Position numbers and translations under genes: made by a program. The notes below the pieces were generated by a model. The model saw only the letters and a list, made by a program, of their open reading frames with translations, ran no database searches and had not been told where the DNA came from. This document shows, one piece after another, positions 53,886 through 64,000 of a stretch of DNA of 64,000 nt; the first letter of the stretch is position 1, and each line of letters starts with the position of its first letter. The DNA is from Polynucleobacter necessarius (lineage in GTDB: Bacteria; Pseudomonadota; Gammaproteobacteria; Burkholderiales; Burkholderiaceae): positions 1,269,416 through 1,333,415 of the forward strand of contig NZ_LT606946.1 in the NCBI RefSeq assembly GCF_900095175.1. The letters run 5' to 3'.

Positions 53886-54230
53886 CTAGGCACCAGAACC
53901 CTCTTTAGGGCTCACTTGCTTTAGAGGCTTGTAGTCAACGCGCTCACGTAATTCTTTACCAGGCTTGAAATGGGGCACCCGTTTTTCTGGAATCAATACC
54001 TTCTCACCAGATTTTGGATTGCGGCCAGTACGCGCAGGACGGTGATGCAAAACAAAACTACCAACACCGCGCAACTCAATTCGTTTGCCTTCGGCTAAAG
54101 CGTGAGTCATGGTGTCTAGCAATGTTTTTACTGCCAACTCCACATCTCTAGGCAGTAGCCGGGGGAATTGTTCCGCCAAGCTCTCCACGAGTTCGGAGCG
54201 AGTAATTGCTTGTTGCTCTTGATCTGACAT
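53886..54230 (-). CDS. ihfB: integration host factor subunit beta
   Basis: DNA-bending protein, partner of IhfA, in replication and gene regulation. The core starts [17 protein letters not shown] and has [30 protein letters not shown] (in part), the DNA-binding arm region. The 114-residue protein is longer than E. coli IhfB (94), with 8 extra N-terminal and about 12 extra C-terminal residues. rpsA-ihfB is the conserved order. Confidence 0.96.
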   Translation of the reverse strand: MSDQEQQAITRSELVESLAEQFPRLLPRDVELAVKTLLDTMTHALAEGKRIELRGVGSFVLHHRPARTGRNPKSGEKVLIPEKRVPHFKPGKELRERVDYKPLKQVSPKEGSGA

Positions 54231-54241
54231 GATCTATCAAT

Positions 54242-54274
54242 AAAAAACCGCCGCTCTCCTAGTGGAAAGCGGCG
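54242..54274 (-). terminator. intrinsic terminator of rpsA
   Basis: CGCCGCT (54249-54255) and AGCGGCG (54268-54274) form a 7-bp stem with a 12-base loop; the minus strand continues GGTTTTTT. It lies directly after the rpsA stop and overlaps the approach to ihfB, so ihfB may rely on its own promoter or on read-through. Confidence 0.75.
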
Positions 54275-54282
54275 ATATTGAT

Positions 54283-55956
54283 TTAGCCTTGATTGTCCAA
54301 CTTCGCTTTTAACAAAGCACCCAAATTGGTAGTGCCGGACTGCGCATCACCTTGGAGCTTGCTCATAGCGTCTTGTTGGTCAGAGCTGTCTTTAGCTTTG
54401 ATTGAAAGATTGATTGCGCGTGACTTACGATCAATATTAATGATCATGGCAGTCACAGTGTCGCCTTCTTTCAATACATTGCGTGCATCTTCAACGCGAT
54501 CTGTTGAGATCTCAGAAGCACGTAAGTAAGCTTCAACTTCATCAGTCAAGTGAATAGTTGCACCCTTAGCATCAACAGCCTTCACAGTACCAGTTACAAG
54601 GCTACCCTTGTCGCTGACAGATGTGTAGTTATTGAATGGGTCACCAGACAATTGCTTGATACCGAGAGAGATACGCTCTTTCTCAATATCAATGGCCAAT
54701 ACAGTAGCTTCAACTTCATCGCCTTTTTTGTATTTCTTAACAGCTTCTTCTCCTGGCTCATTCCATGAAAGGTCTGAGAGGTGAACTAAACCGTCGATAC
54801 CGCCAGGCAAACCAATGAACACGCCAAAGTCAGTAATAGACTTGATTGCGCCAGTCAACTTGTCGCCTTTTTGTTGGCTACGTGAGAACTCTTCCCATGG
54901 ATTTGCTTTGCACTGCTTGATGCCCAAGCTAATACGACGCTTGTCTTCATCAATATCCAGAACCATAACTTCAACTTCGGTTCCTAATGCAGTAGCTTTG
55001 CTTGGAGCAACGTTCTTGTTAGTCCAGTCCATTTCAGAAACGTGTACCAAACCTTCGATACCAGATTCGATTTCAACGAATGCGCCGTAGTCAGTCAGGT
55101 TAGTTACCTTACCGAATAAACGGGTGTTTGGTGGGTAACGACGAGCGACACCAACCCATGGATCATCACCAAGTTGTTTCACGCCGAGTGAAACACGGTT
55201 CTTCTCTTGATCAAACTTCAAAATCTTAGCGGTAACTTCTTGACCAACAGTCAACATCTCGCTTGGGTGACGCACACGACGCCATGCTAAATCGGTAATG
55301 TGCAAGAGGCCATCGATACCACCGAGGTCCACGAATGCGCCGTAGTCAGTGATGTTCTTAACGATACCTTGAACAACGCTACCTTCTTTGAGGTTAGACA
55401 TCAACTTCGCGCGCTCTTCACCTTGGCTAGCTTCAACAACTGCACGACGTGACAACACTACGTTGTTACGCTTACGGTCAAGCTTGATAACCTTGAACTC
55501 CATCGTCTTACCTTCGTAAGGGCTGGTGTCTTTGATTGGGCGTGTATCAACGAGTGATCCTGGCAAGAATGCGCGGATACCGTTAACCATGACTGTCAAG
55601 CCGCCTTTAACCTTACCAGTAACAGTGCCGGTAACGATCTCAGCTTGCTCGAGAGCTTTTTCCAAGTTCATCCATGATGCCAAGCGCTTAGCTTTGTCAC
55701 GGGAAAGGATTGTGTCGCCATAGCCGTTCTCAAGAGCGTCAATAGCAACAGAAACGAAATCGCCAGGAGCTACTTCAATCTCGCCAGCGTCGTTATGGAA
55801 TTCTTCAACGGGAATAAACGCTTCGGATTTCAATCCAGCGTTAACAACGACGAAGTTATGGTCGATGCGAAGTACTTCAGCCGAAATAACTTGGCCGGTC
55901 TTCATATTCGATCGGGTTAATGATTCTTCAAATAGTTCTGCAAATGATTCAGACAT
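54283..55956 (-). CDS. rpsA: 30S ribosomal protein S1
   Basis: Brings mRNA to the 30S subunit, above all mRNAs with weak Shine-Dalgarno sequences. The 557-residue protein has six S1 repeats, about 20-85, 103-168, 189-257, 274-344, 361-431 and 448-517 (for example [20 protein letters not shown]). The ATG at 55956 lacks a Shine-Dalgarno sequence (upstream: GTGAATATATAA) and is preceded by a hairpin at 55975-55993. E. coli rpsA also lacks one and represses its own translation. Confidence 0.98.
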   Translation of the reverse strand: MSESFAELFEESLTRSNMKTGQVISAEVLRIDHNFVVVNAGLKSEAFIPVEEFHNDAGEIEVAPGDFVSVAIDALENGYGDTILSRDKAKRLASWMNLEKALEQAEIVTGTVTGKVKGGLTVMVNGIRAFLPGSLVDTRPIKDTSPYEGKTMEFKVIKLDRKRNNVVLSRRAVVEASQGEERAKLMSNLKEGSVVQGIVKNITDYGAFVDLGGIDGLLHITDLAWRRVRHPSEMLTVGQEVTAKILKFDQEKNRVSLGVKQLGDDPWVGVARRYPPNTRLFGKVTNLTDYGAFVEIESGIEGLVHVSEMDWTNKNVAPSKATALGTEVEVMVLDIDEDKRRISLGIKQCKANPWEEFSRSQQKGDKLTGAIKSITDFGVFIGLPGGIDGLVHLSDLSWNEPGEEAVKKYKKGDEVEATVLAIDIEKERISLGIKQLSGDPFNNYTSVSDKGSLVTGTVKAVDAKGATIHLTDEVEAYLRASEISTDRVEDARNVLKEGDTVTAMIINIDRKSRAINLSIKAKDSSDQQDAMSKLQGDAQSGTTNLGALLKAKLDNQG

Positions 55957-55974
55957 TTATATATTCACTTTGTG

Positions 55975-55993
55975 CCGCCAGAAGGCCTGACGG
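55975..55993 (-). promoter_or_regulatory. hairpin in the rpsA leader
   Basis: On the minus strand CCGTCAG and CTGGCGG form a 7-bp stem with one G-U pair and a GCCTT loop, ending 18 bases before the rpsA start codon. Together with the missing Shine-Dalgarno sequence this suggests a structured start region like that of gammaproteobacterial rpsA, where S1 binds its own mRNA. The structure is seen; the regulation is inferred. Confidence 0.45.
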
Positions 55994-56099
55994 GTTAGGT
56001 TAAAAAAGCTCCAAGAAACACGCTAAATTAGAAAATCGCGTTGTAGAGTTTCTTAAGACGCCAAAACAACTTCTTCTACTGTTTACTGCCCACCAAAAA

Positions 56100-56762
56100 C
56101 TAAGCTATTTTCGATTGATACCAATCCAAAACCGTCTTAACCGCTTGATCTATCGATAATTCTGATGTTTCAAGCACTTTAGCGCCGTCTGCAACTAACA
56201 AAGGTGCGGCACCTCGACTACTGTCTCTGACATCGCGCTCTTGTAAATCTTGCAGCAAGTCGTTAAGTTTAGCAGAAATTCCCTTAGCTATCAATTGCTT
56301 ATACCGACGTTCGGCCCTAGCTTCAGCCGTTGCCGTCAGGAAAACCTTCAAAACCGCATCGGGAAATATGACGCTTGCCATGTCACGACCATCGGCCACT
56401 AGACCTGGAGAAGTCCTAAAACCATGCTGAACCCCAACCAAAGCCTGTCTAACCTCTGGATGCACTGCAATTGCAGATGCACGCAATCCAATCTCCTCAG
56501 TACGAATAACATCAGTGACATCTTCAGAATTGAGCAGAATTTGGCCATTTTTGAAGGAAATCACTAGCTTTTTAGCCAAAATACCCAGTTCTGAGCCATT
56601 TTTGGTATCAATCGATGCTTTTTGACTTCCCAGGGCAACCAGTCGATACAAGGCCCCACTGTCTAGGTAATGAAAACCCAACTTTTCTGCCACCAAGGAG
56701 GCAGCCGTCCCTTTACCAGAGGCGGTAGGTCCATCAATCGCGATAACTGGAGGAGGACTCAT
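56100..56762 (-). CDS. cmk: cytidylate kinase
   Basis: Phosphorylates CMP and dCMP. The P-loop is [11 protein letters not shown] at the N-terminus; [11 protein letters not shown] and [15 protein letters not shown] follow, with the CMP-binding SRGAAPL near the C-terminus. The ATG at 56762 gives 220 residues (a TTG one codon earlier is unlikely). It lies 15 bp after aroA and 143 bp before rpsA, the conserved aroA-cmk-rpsA order. Confidence 0.96.
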   Translation of the reverse strand: MSPPPVIAIDGPTASGKGTAASLVAEKLGFHYLDSGALYRLVALGSQKASIDTKNGSELGILAKKLVISFKNGQILLNSEDVTDVIRTEEIGLRASAIAVHPEVRQALVGVQHGFRTSPGLVADGRDMASVIFPDAVLKVFLTATAEARAERRYKQLIAKGISAKLNDLLQDLQERDVRDSSRGAAPLLVADGAKVLETSELSIDQAVKTVLDWYQSKIA

Positions 56763-56777
56763 CAAAAAAATGATTTT

Positions 56778-58106
56778 TTAAGAAACGATCTTTGCAAATT
56801 CTGCAAAGTAAGTTGGGAAGGTCTTAGCAACGCAATTAGGATCATTAATCTTTAGCACATTGGGGCCAAAAGCAGCCAATGAGAAACACATCGCCATGCG
56901 GTGGTCATCATAAGTATCAATGCCCTCCGCAGGAGACTTCCAGTCAGACAGTAACTGGGGGGCTTGCACCGCGATGTAGTCCACACTCTCCTCAACGATA
57001 GCACCCACTTTTTTCAATTCTTTTGCCATCGCTGCAATACGATCAGTTTCTTTCACGCGCCAACTGGCAATATTGTTTAAGCGGGTTGGGCCCTCAGCAA
57101 ACAATGCGGCAATTGCTAGAGTCATGGCTGCATCCGGAATTTCTGTGCAATCGATCGTGATGCCATTCAGTTTGCCATTGGCATTCGCAACACCAGCAAC
57201 TTCAATCCAATCTTCACCAGAAGAAATCTTGGCGCCCATTAAGGCGAGTGCATCAGCAAATGCAACATCGCCTTGAATACTCTCGCTACCTACACCCAAG
57301 ACGCGTACCGGTCCACCACCAATGGCGCCAAGCGCCAAAAAGTAAGAGGCCGAAGATGCATCACCCTCAACAGAGAAGACGCCAGGACTTTGATAGACCG
57401 CGTCAGAAGTTTTGGCAGGGATTACAAATGACTGCGCATCAGGACAGGATACTTTGACGCCAAAGCGCGCCATGAGCTTGAGCGTGATGTCGATATAAGG
57501 GCGAGAAATCAATTCATCAATGACTTCAATCTTGACCGGCTCTTTTGCCACCAAAGGCAAAGCCATCAACAAAGCAGTTAGGAACTGGCTAGAGACATCA
57601 CCGCGGACCTTTACAACATCTGTAATTCGAATATCAGCAGCAATAATTTTGATCGGCGGATAGCCTTCTTGCAATTGGTAGTCAATCTTCGCACCCACTT
57701 GACGCAATCCATCCACTAGGTCACGAATAGGACGTTCATGCATGCGGGGCACGCCAGATAAACGATAGTTACCACCTTGCATTGCAAGCGCTGCTGTGAG
57801 GGGGCGAATTGCCGTTCCCGCATTACCCATAAAAAGATCTGCGTTTTGTATGGGGAACTTGCCGCCGCAACCCTTGACCACACAGACTTTGTCCGCTTGA
57901 TCAGTGACCGACAAACCCAATTGACGAAGCGCATTACGCATCACCTGAGTGTCGTCAGCATCCAATAAATTTTTGAGAGTTATTGTGCCTGAAGATAAGG
58001 CAGCCAATAACAAGGCGCGATTCGAAATACTCTTAGAGCCTGGCAACACAATCGAGCCGTGCGCTCGTTTGAATGGCCCAATCTTAATATCAGACAAGCC
58101 GCTCAT
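56778..58106 (-). CDS. aroA: 3-phosphoshikimate 1-carboxyvinyltransferase
   Basis: EPSP synthase of the shikimate pathway. The 442-residue protein has [17 protein letters not shown], the phosphoenolpyruvate site [15 protein letters not shown], and the second signature [20 protein letters not shown] (in part). The Gly in GNAGTA and the Arg-Pro-Leu-Thr are those of a class I enzyme. The ATG at 58106 overlaps the tyrA stop by one base (TGATG). Confidence 0.97.
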   Translation of the reverse strand: MSGLSDIKIGPFKRAHGSIVLPGSKSISNRALLLAALSSGTITLKNLLDADDTQVMRNALRQLGLSVTDQADKVCVVKGCGGKFPIQNADLFMGNAGTAIRPLTAALAMQGGNYRLSGVPRMHERPIRDLVDGLRQVGAKIDYQLQEGYPPIKIIAADIRITDVVKVRGDVSSQFLTALLMALPLVAKEPVKIEVIDELISRPYIDITLKLMARFGVKVSCPDAQSFVIPAKTSDAVYQSPGVFSVEGDASSASYFLALGAIGGGPVRVLGVGSESIQGDVAFADALALMGAKISSGEDWIEVAGVANANGKLNGITIDCTEIPDAAMTLAIAALFAEGPTRLNNIASWRVKETDRIAAMAKELKKVGAIVEESVDYIAVQAPQLLSDWKSPAEGIDTYDDHRMAMCFSLAAFGPNVLKINDPNCVAKTFPTYFAEFAKIVS

Positions 58107-58987
58107 CAAAGTACATCCAAATCTTGACGTGCTTTACTGGCTTTATTAAATAATTTTTCTAGCCCGGCACCATCATTATCAGCAATCAATTTACGCATGT
58201 GATTGACGATGAGTAAATATTGATCAAGTTCTTTTAGCACTGCCGCGCGATTACCCAAGCAAATGTCGCGCCACATTTCTGGACTCGATGCAGCGATGCG
58301 GGTGAAATCCTTAAAACCTGCGCCAACATGACTTAGCTTTTGATCGGCATCTTCAGAATTCACAACGCTGGCCATTAATGCATAAGACAGAATATGTGGC
58401 AGATGAGAAACGGCTGCGTAGATCGCATCATGTTGTACACAAGAAATCTTTTTCACAACAGAGCCAACCGACTGCCAAAAGCCTTCGATTAAATCGGTAT
58501 CTTGCGGAGAATTTTCTTGTAGCGGGCAAAGAATTGTTTGTTTACCCACAAATAAATCAGCTTTAGCAGCGCTCGCACCATGTTGCGCGCCGCCAGCTAT
58601 GGGGTGTGCAGGAACAAATTGGCAAGCCTTCTTACCTAATACTTCCTTAGCAGCCAAAATCACATCGCCTTTAGTGCTGCTAGCATCTGTCAATATAGTC
58701 CGGGGCTCTAAGTGTGGCTCGATGACTTCAAAAGCAGTGCGCATTTGGGCAACCGGTACACACAAGACAATCACATCAGATTGATTTGTAGCTTCAACCA
58801 AATCGACCACTGCATCAATCGCACCCATCTTGAGGGCTTGATCTAGATTCTGCGCACTACGCCCAACACCCAAGACCTTATTGACTACGCCCGCTTTTAT
58901 TAATGCCAACCCTAATGATGCGCCAATCAAGCCAACACCAACAATAGTGACGGTACCGTAATTACTGGATGGATTAATGATGGCCAT
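58106..58987 (-). CDS. tyrA: prephenate dehydrogenase
   Basis: Oxidative decarboxylation of prephenate (or arogenate) to the tyrosine precursor. The 293-residue protein has the NAD motif [15 protein letters not shown] near the N-terminus, the catalytic His in [16 protein letters not shown], and [12 protein letters not shown]. There is no fused chorismate mutase, which in this pathway is supplied by PheA upstream. It is coupled to aroA and lies 32 bp after hisC. Confidence 0.93.
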   Translation of the reverse strand: MAIINPSSNYGTVTIVGVGLIGASLGLALIKAGVVNKVLGVGRSAQNLDQALKMGAIDAVVDLVEATNQSDVIVLCVPVAQMRTAFEVIEPHLEPRTILTDASSTKGDVILAAKEVLGKKACQFVPAHPIAGGAQHGASAAKADLFVGKQTILCPLQENSPQDTDLIEGFWQSVGSVVKKISCVQHDAIYAAVSHLPHILSYALMASVVNSEDADQKLSHVGAGFKDFTRIAASSPEMWRDICLGNRAAVLKELDQYLLIVNHMRKLIADNDGAGLEKLFNKASKARQDLDVL

Positions 58988-59019
58988 TGGGCTTTTTAAG
59001 TTTATCTATTTGTTTTGAA

Positions 59020-60150
59020 TTACTGCTGCGCCAAAATGTCTTTAAGAGCAGTAATAAAGGCGGCATTTTCTTGGGACAAGCCAATGGAAATGCGCAACCA
59101 TTGAGGCAAACCATAGTTACCAACTGGGCGAACAATAATGCCGCGCTTCAGTAACTCTAGATTAATGCGAGCACCGGCACCATCATCCTCACCCACCTTG
59201 ACCAACACAAAATTGCCAGCCGATGGGAGATAAGTCAGGCCTAGCGCATCAAATGCCTGAGTTAACTGAGCAAAGCCAGCACGATTTAATTCAAAGCCTT
59301 GTTGTAAGAATGCAGAATCCTGAAATGCCGCAATCGCTGCTGCTTGTGCAAGGCTATTCACGTTAAATGGCTGACGAATGCGATTCAGTAAATCGGTCAA
59401 TGCAGGCTGGGCAACCCCATAACCAATGCGTAAGCCTGCTAAACCATATGCCTTAGAAAAACTGCGCGATAAAATCATATTGGGGAAACGTTTCACCCAA
59501 GCGATTGCGTCATAGCGCTGCTCTGGAGTGAGGTACTCGTTATAAGCTTCATCTAAAGCTACCACCACATGCGGCGGCAATGCAGCCAAGAAATCTTCGA
59601 TCTCTTTTGCAGTTAAGTAGCTACCAGTAGGATTATTTGGATTCGCCACAAATACTAACTTAGCTTTATCACCTGCAGCTTTTACCGCTTGCAGCATCGC
59701 AGGCAGGTCATGGCCATACATTTTAGTGGCAGGCACTTCAACTGCCTTAGCACCAACAGCCTGTGTCGCAAGCGGATAGACCGCAAAAGCATGTTTAGAG
59801 AAGATAACTTCATCTCCAGCCTGAGCAACTGCACGCGCAGCCAACTCCAAAATGTCATTACTACCGTTACCCAATGTAATCCAATCCGCTGGAACACCTA
59901 AGCGCGCAGACAAGACATTTTTAAGTTCAAAACCATTGGAGTCTGGGTAACGACCTAAATCTGCCGCTGCCTTAAGCATCGCATCTTGCGCGGACTTTGG
60001 CATACCCAATGGATTCTCATTGGAGGCGAGTTTCACAATCTTGTTTTCATCAAGGCCATATTCGCGCGCAACCTCGCTGATAGGTCGCCCACCGACATAG
60101 GGCGCTATCGCATGAATATGCTTTAAACCGATATTAGATTTTGATGTCAT
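59020..60150 (-). CDS. hisC: histidinol-phosphate aminotransferase (aromatic cluster copy)
   Basis: PLP-dependent class I/II aminotransferase of 376 residues with LASNENPLGMPKSAQ, NPNNPTGSYL, and the PLP lysine in SRSFSKAYGLAGLRIGY. In Burkholderiales a HisC-type enzyme in the pheA-tyrA-aroA cluster often serves in phenylalanine and tyrosine transamination (HisC2) while another copy serves histidine. Which one this is cannot be decided here. It overlaps pheA by 4 bp (ATGA). Confidence 0.93.
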   Translation of the reverse strand: MTSKSNIGLKHIHAIAPYVGGRPISEVAREYGLDENKIVKLASNENPLGMPKSAQDAMLKAAADLGRYPDSNGFELKNVLSARLGVPADWITLGNGSNDILELAARAVAQAGDEVIFSKHAFAVYPLATQAVGAKAVEVPATKMYGHDLPAMLQAVKAAGDKAKLVFVANPNNPTGSYLTAKEIEDFLAALPPHVVVALDEAYNEYLTPEQRYDAIAWVKRFPNMILSRSFSKAYGLAGLRIGYGVAQPALTDLLNRIRQPFNVNSLAQAAAIAAFQDSAFLQQGFELNRAGFAQLTQAFDALGLTYLPSAGNFVLVKVGEDDGAGARINLELLKRGIIVRPVGNYGLPQWLRISIGLSQENAAFITALKDILAQQ

Positions 60151-61241
60151 GCTGAATGAGGATAGGAGCCAAGATTTTTATAAAAAGCGGCTGTGGTTTT
60201 TAACTCTTCCAATGCTTTGGCTACTTTTGCGTCTTCAGCATGACCAGCAACATCGATATAGAAGTGATACTCCCACGTACCCTTGCGAGCAGGGCGAGAT
60301 TCAAAGCGATTCATAGAAACGCCGTGCTTGGCCAAGGGCTCCAAAAGGCGATGAACAGCGCCCGGCTGGTTATCAACCGATAGCACTAAAGAGGTTTGAT
60401 CTGCACCAGTGGGCTGACACTCGTAAGTGCCGACCACAACAAAACGGGTACGGTTATGTGGATCATCCTGAATCTGTGCAGCCACTGCCTGCAATCCGTA
60501 AGCTTCTTGTGCGGGATCGCCAGCAATCGCTGCAAGCGTTGGGTCAATCGAGGCCATACGAGCTGCCTCAGCATTGCTGCTGACCGCCTGACGCTTTAAT
60601 TGAGGTGCATGCACGCTTAACCATTGTTGACATTGAGCCAAAGCTTGGGCATGTGCACATACGGTTGTGACACCATCTAGATTGCCACTCTTCGTCAAAA
60701 GATGGTGGCGAATTGGCAGCACCACCTCGCCGCTAATACGCATTGGAGAATCTAGAAGTAAATCTAAAGTGCGAGAGATAGCCCCCTCGCTAGAGTTCTC
60801 AACCGGAACAACGCCAAACTGTGCTGCACCCTTCTCTACCGCCTTAAATACTTCATCAAGGCTATTGCAAGGTAAGCCAGCAATCGAGTGACCAAAATAG
60901 GTTTGCGCCGCTTGCTCTGAAAATGTTCCCACTGGTCCGAGATAAGCAATTGTCTGACGAGCCTCTAAGGCGCGACAGGCAGACATGACTTCACGCCAAA
61001 TTGCGGCGATGCCATCCGCTAATAGCGGGCCCTTACTGAGTTCTTGCAAGCGCGCAACAACTTGACACTCACGTTCCGGTCTAAATACCGGCGATGAAAA
61101 ACCACCTTTGATATGACCAACCCCTTGAGCTGCTTTTGCACGCTGCGATAACAAATCCAAAATCTGCGCATCTAGTGCATCGATCTTGTCGCGGATTGGC
61201 GCTAAGCGCTGTTCTTCAGCACTCTGGTCACTGGAGCTCAT
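60147..61241 (-). CDS. pheA: bifunctional chorismate mutase/prephenate dehydratase
   Basis: Makes prephenate from chorismate and dehydrates it to phenylpyruvate. The 364-residue protein has an N-terminal AroQ mutase domain (about 8-95), the prephenate dehydratase domain with GPVGTFSEQAAQTYFG, and a C-terminal ACT domain with RFESRPARKGTWEYHFYID, the phenylalanine feedback site. The ATG at 61241 overlaps the serC stop (TAATG); an in-frame GTG three codons upstream is less likely. Confidence 0.96.
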   Translation of the reverse strand: MSSSDQSAEEQRLAPIRDKIDALDAQILDLLSQRAKAAQGVGHIKGGFSSPVFRPERECQVVARLQELSKGPLLADGIAAIWREVMSACRALEARQTIAYLGPVGTFSEQAAQTYFGHSIAGLPCNSLDEVFKAVEKGAAQFGVVPVENSSEGAISRTLDLLLDSPMRISGEVVLPIRHHLLTKSGNLDGVTTVCAHAQALAQCQQWLSVHAPQLKRQAVSSNAEAARMASIDPTLAAIAGDPAQEAYGLQAVAAQIQDDPHNRTRFVVVGTYECQPTGADQTSLVLSVDNQPGAVHRLLEPLAKHGVSMNRFESRPARKGTWEYHFYIDVAGHAEDAKVAKALEELKTTAAFYKNLGSYPHSA

Positions 61242-62338
61242 TAGGCACACCTTTCAAAGTCACGCATAAATTCGACTAAGGCCTTAACACCTTCAATCGG
61301 CATTGCGTTGTAAATACTGGCACGCATACCGCCAGCAGCCTTGTGACCACGCAGAGCAACTAAGCCTGCTGCATTGGATTGCTCTAAAAACTGAGCATTT
61401 AAATTCTCATCCCTCAGGAAGAAGGTGACGTTCATGCGGGAGCGATATTCTTTAGGAATGCGATTCTCATACAAGCCACTTTGATCCAAGAAGTTGTAGA
61501 GCAAATCCGCTTTTTCTTGATTGCGTTTCTCAATTACCTTTACACCACCCTGCTTGAGTAACCACTTAAACCCGAGGCCAGTCATATAAATCGAAAAAGT
61601 TGGTGGTGTGTTGAGCATCGAGTCAGTCGCTGCTTGCTTAGACCAATCCCAAATCGATGGGGTGATCATCATGCTGTGACCCATCAGATCTTTGCGGACA
61701 ATCACAATCGTCACACCAGATGGGCCAATATTTTTCTGAGCTCCACCAAACCAGACGCCGCACTTAGTGACGTCCATCTCTTTGGAGAGAATATTGCTAG
61801 AAATATCTGCGACCAATAACTTGCCATTGACATCAGGCACATCTGGAAACTCTACGCCACCAATAGTTTCATTGGCACAGTAATGAATGTAAGCGGCATC
61901 ATCCGATAGTTGCCAAGAAGATCTCGCAGGAATCGTATTAAATTTTTCAGATGCAGAGGATGCAGCTAAGTGAGAAACACCATACTTCTCCGCTTCTTTA
62001 AAAGACTTTTCAGACCAAACACCAGTCACTAAAAAATCTGCCTTAGGACCATTCTTGGCCAAGGGCATGAGGTTCATTGGAATAGCGGCATTTTGACCTA
62101 AGCCGCCACCCTGAAGCATCAAAATTTCATAGGAATCTGGGATATTCATGAGGGTGCGTAAATCTTGCAGCACCTCTTCATAAAGCGCCATGAACTCTTT
62201 GCCACGATGACTGACTTCCATCACGCTTGCGCCTAAGCCCTGCCAGTTAAACATCTCCGCGGCAGCCTGCTTTAATACTTCTTCCGGCAAAGTAGCAGGC
62301 CCCGCAGCGAAATTGAAAATGCGGCGGTCAAACGTCAT
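61241..62338 (-). CDS. serC: phosphoserine aminotransferase
   Basis: Second step of serine synthesis, also used in pyridoxal phosphate synthesis. The 365-residue protein has FNFAAGPATLPEEVL, GASVMEVSHRGKEF, and the PLP lysine in FGGAQKNIGPSGVTIVIV (in part), followed by TPPTFSIYMTGL. It is downstream of gyrA with a 31-bp gap, the conserved gyrA-serC-pheA order. Confidence 0.97.
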   Translation of the reverse strand: MTFDRRIFNFAAGPATLPEEVLKQAAAEMFNWQGLGASVMEVSHRGKEFMALYEEVLQDLRTLMNIPDSYEILMLQGGGLGQNAAIPMNLMPLAKNGPKADFLVTGVWSEKSFKEAEKYGVSHLAASSASEKFNTIPARSSWQLSDDAAYIHYCANETIGGVEFPDVPDVNGKLLVADISSNILSKEMDVTKCGVWFGGAQKNIGPSGVTIVIVRKDLMGHSMMITPSIWDWSKQAATDSMLNTPPTFSIYMTGLGFKWLLKQGGVKVIEKRNQEKADLLYNFLDQSGLYENRIPKEYRSRMNVTFFLRDENLNAQFLEQSNAAGLVALRGHKAAGGMRASIYNAMPIEGVKALVEFMRDFERCA

Positions 62339-62369
62339 GATGAGTTAATTAACCTTGTATGAATGCCAA

Positions 62370-64000
62370 TTAGGCATCACCAGCTTCATCAGAATTGGAG
62401 TCAACTGCTGGATCGGCAGAAACATCTCCACCTTCACCGTCCTCACCATCATCCAAATCATTCTCATCATCCGAATCGCTTTCAGCAATGCGCTGTAAGC
62501 CAGACAAACGTGTGCCTTCATCGACGTTGATTAATGTGACGCCTTGTGTTGCGCGACCCATTTCACGAATCTCTGAAACACGGGTGCGCACCAAGATTCC
62601 GCCCGTAGTGATCAACATAATTTGATCCTCAGGAGATACCAAAGCAGCAGCAACTACTTTACCGTTACGCTCAGTTGTCTGAATCGCGATCATGCCTTTA
62701 GTACCGCGACCATGACGGGTGTATTCGCTAATTGGAGTGCGCTTACCAAAACCATTTTCAGTTGCAGTCAGTACGCTACTTGGGATAGCCAAGCCATTCG
62801 CGTCAACGACAGCAGCTTCCACACCTTCAGCAGCTTCCGCTGGAGCAACTAACATGGCGATCACCTGATGACCTTCACCCAAGTTCATGCCACGCACACC
62901 ACGTGCTGTACGACCCATTGGACGAACATCATTCTCGTCAAAACGTACTGCTTTACCAGTGTCAGAGAACAACATCACGTCATGCTGACCATCAGTAATA
63001 GCCGCGCCAACTAAGAAGTCGTTTTCATTTAAATCGACAGCAATAATTCCAGCCTTACGTGGATTTGAGAAGTCAGACAAACGTGTTTTCTTCACGGTAC
63101 CCAGGCTGGTTGCCATAAAGACGTAATGATCATCTTGATATCCCTTGATTGGGAGAATCACTGTAATCTTTTCGCCTTCAATCAGCGGGAACATATTGAC
63201 GATCGGCTTGCCACGTGAGTTGCGGCTACCTTGCGGAACCTCCCACACTTTGAGCCAATACATACGTCCACGATCGGAGAAGCACAGAATGATGTCATGC
63301 GTATTTGCAACGAAGAGAGTTTCAATCCAATCTTCATTTTTCGTAGCGGCAGCTTGTTTGCCACGACCGCCACGTTTTTGCGCACGGTATTCACTCAGAG
63401 GCTGACTCTTCATATAACCAGTATTCGAAAGCGTGACCACTATATCTTGCGGAGTGATTAAATCTTCTGTGAACAACTCAGTGGCATTCATTTCAATAAA
63501 TGAACGACGACCCGTATCGCCACCAGCAATACCAAACTCGGCTTGCACTTCTTTCAATTCAGACTCAATGACTTGAGTGACACGCTCTGGCTTAGCAAGT
63601 AAATCGAGCAAATCAGAAATCTCTGCCATCACATCTTTGTACTCATTCACAATCTTGTCTTGCTCAAGGCCAGTCAAGCGTTGCAAACGCATCTGCAGAA
63701 TTTCTTGCGCTTGACTATCAGACAAACGATAGAGACCAGTAGATTGCATGCCGTACTCAGGCAATAAACCCTTAGGACGATAGGCATTGCGACCGCCCGG
63801 GGTATCCGTCTCTGCGCGCGCCAACATCTCGCGCGCCATAGAAGAATCCCATGCCTTACTCATCAACTCTGACTTAGCCACCACTGGATTTGCTGCCGCT
63901 TTAATGATGGCAATAAATTCATCAATGTTTGCCAATGCAACTGCCAAGCCTTCTAAGACATGGCCGCGTTCACGTGCTTTGCGTAATTCAAAAATCGTAC
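62370..64000 (-). CDS. gyrA: DNA gyrase subunit A, C-terminal part (5' end off window)
   Basis: Type II topoisomerase subunit that cuts and rejoins DNA. The window contains about the last 543 codons: the end of the tower/coiled-coil region and the C-terminal beta-pinwheel with the GyrA box QKRGGRG (63360-63380), needed for DNA wrapping. The reading frame is open to position 64000, so the active-site Tyr and N-terminal domain lie beyond the edge. The protein ends in an acidic tail of about 45 residues (SDSDDENDLDDGEDGEGGD and beyond), a feature that modulates wrapping in E. coli. Confidence 0.97.
   Translation of the reverse strand, partial: TIFELRKARERGHVLEGLAVALANIDEFIAIIKAAANPVVAKSELMSKAWDSSMAREMLARAETDTPGGRNAYRPKGLLPEYGMQSTGLYRLSDSQAQEILQMRLQRLTGLEQDKIVNEYKDVMAEISDLLDLLAKPERVTQVIESELKEVQAEFGIAGGDTGRRSFIEMNATELFTEDLITPQDIVVTLSNTGYMKSQPLSEYRAQKRGGRGKQAAATKNEDWIETLFVANTHDIILCFSDRGRMYWLKVWEVPQGSRNSRGKPIVNMFPLIEGEKITVILPIKGYQDDHYVFMATSLGTVKKTRLSDFSNPRKAGIIAVDLNENDFLVGAAITDGQHDVMLFSDTGKAVRFDENDVRPMGRTARGVRGMNLGEGHQVIAMLVAPAEAAEGVEAAVVDANGLAIPSSVLTATENGFGKRTPISEYTRHGRGTKGMIAIQTTERNGKVVAAALVSPEDQIMLITTGGILVRTRVSEIREMGRATQGVTLINVDEGTRLSGLQRIAESDSDDENDLDDGEDGEGGDVSADPAVDSNSDEAGDA

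Noticed and set aside
1..64000. tRNA, rRNA, CRISPR arrays, toxin-antitoxin pairs, integrases or phage genes
   Set aside because: None was recognised by eye in coding or intergenic sequence; gaps are mostly under 150 bp and are accounted for by hairpins and promoters. A tRNAscan-SE or Rfam scan was not possible here.

Overview
The window is a gene-dense, chromosomal, housekeeping stretch of a betaproteobacterium of the order Burkholderiales. Gene order and protein sequences fit Polynucleobacter (Burkholderiaceae) best: a small, moderate-GC genome with very short intergenic gaps, many start/stop overlaps and closely packed divergent gene pairs. The genus is inferred from recognised families and synteny; no database search was run. 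I see no rRNA, tRNA, CRISPR array, insertion sequence, integrase or phage gene.

Layout. 1-4.4 kb (minus): recO (5' end only), era, rnc, lepB, lepA, the usual translation, RNA-processing and secretion cluster. 4.5-12.4 kb (minus): a DegP/MucD protease, then the type II fatty-acid cluster fabF, acpP, fabG, fabD, fabH, plsX, with rpmF and yceD upstream. 12.5-19.7 kb: maf and a tetrapyrrole-methylase-family protein (plus), sppA, a HAD phosphatase and rluC (minus), then rne (plus) behind a roughly 370-nt hairpin-rich leader. 19.8-23.1 kb (plus): moaA, mobA, moeA and a small membrane protein. 23.2-27.0 kb: a hydroxyacid dehydrogenase (minus), then fdxA, a ferredoxin-NADP reductase, thyA and folA (plus). 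27.1-30.0 kb: two adjacent broken genes, an exported amidohydrolase with three one-base insertions and a TRAP-transporter receptor broken by a 26-bp tandem duplication. 30.0-36.6 kb: pmbA, mog, orn, an M48 protease, rsgA, a CobD/CbiB-family protein and a Nudix CoA pyrophosphatase. 36.7-38.9 kb (minus): rpsP-rimM-trmD-rplS. 39.2-46.4 kb: a META lipoprotein, a small membrane protein, and an acyl-CoA cassette (dehydrogenase, etfA, etfB, acyl-CoA ligase) plus an HDAC-family deacetylase. 46.5-52.6 kb: mltB, cysM, a ComEA-like helix-hairpin-helix protein, then hldD, hldA and ugd for LPS sugar precursors. 52.6-64 kb (minus): lapB, ihfB, rpsA, cmk, aroA, tyrA, hisC, pheA, serC and a partial gyrA, the classic serine/aromatic amino acid supercluster.

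What stands out. I find no new multi-gene system. The most informative signals are the two freshly broken neighbouring genes (27-30 kb), the structured rne leader with a buried Shine-Dalgarno-like sequence, the absence of rpoE-rseAB between fabF and degP and of lapA between ihfB and lapB, an rpsA start without a Shine-Dalgarno sequence, and transcription terminators of minus-strand operons nested inside the 3' ends of convergent plus-strand genes.
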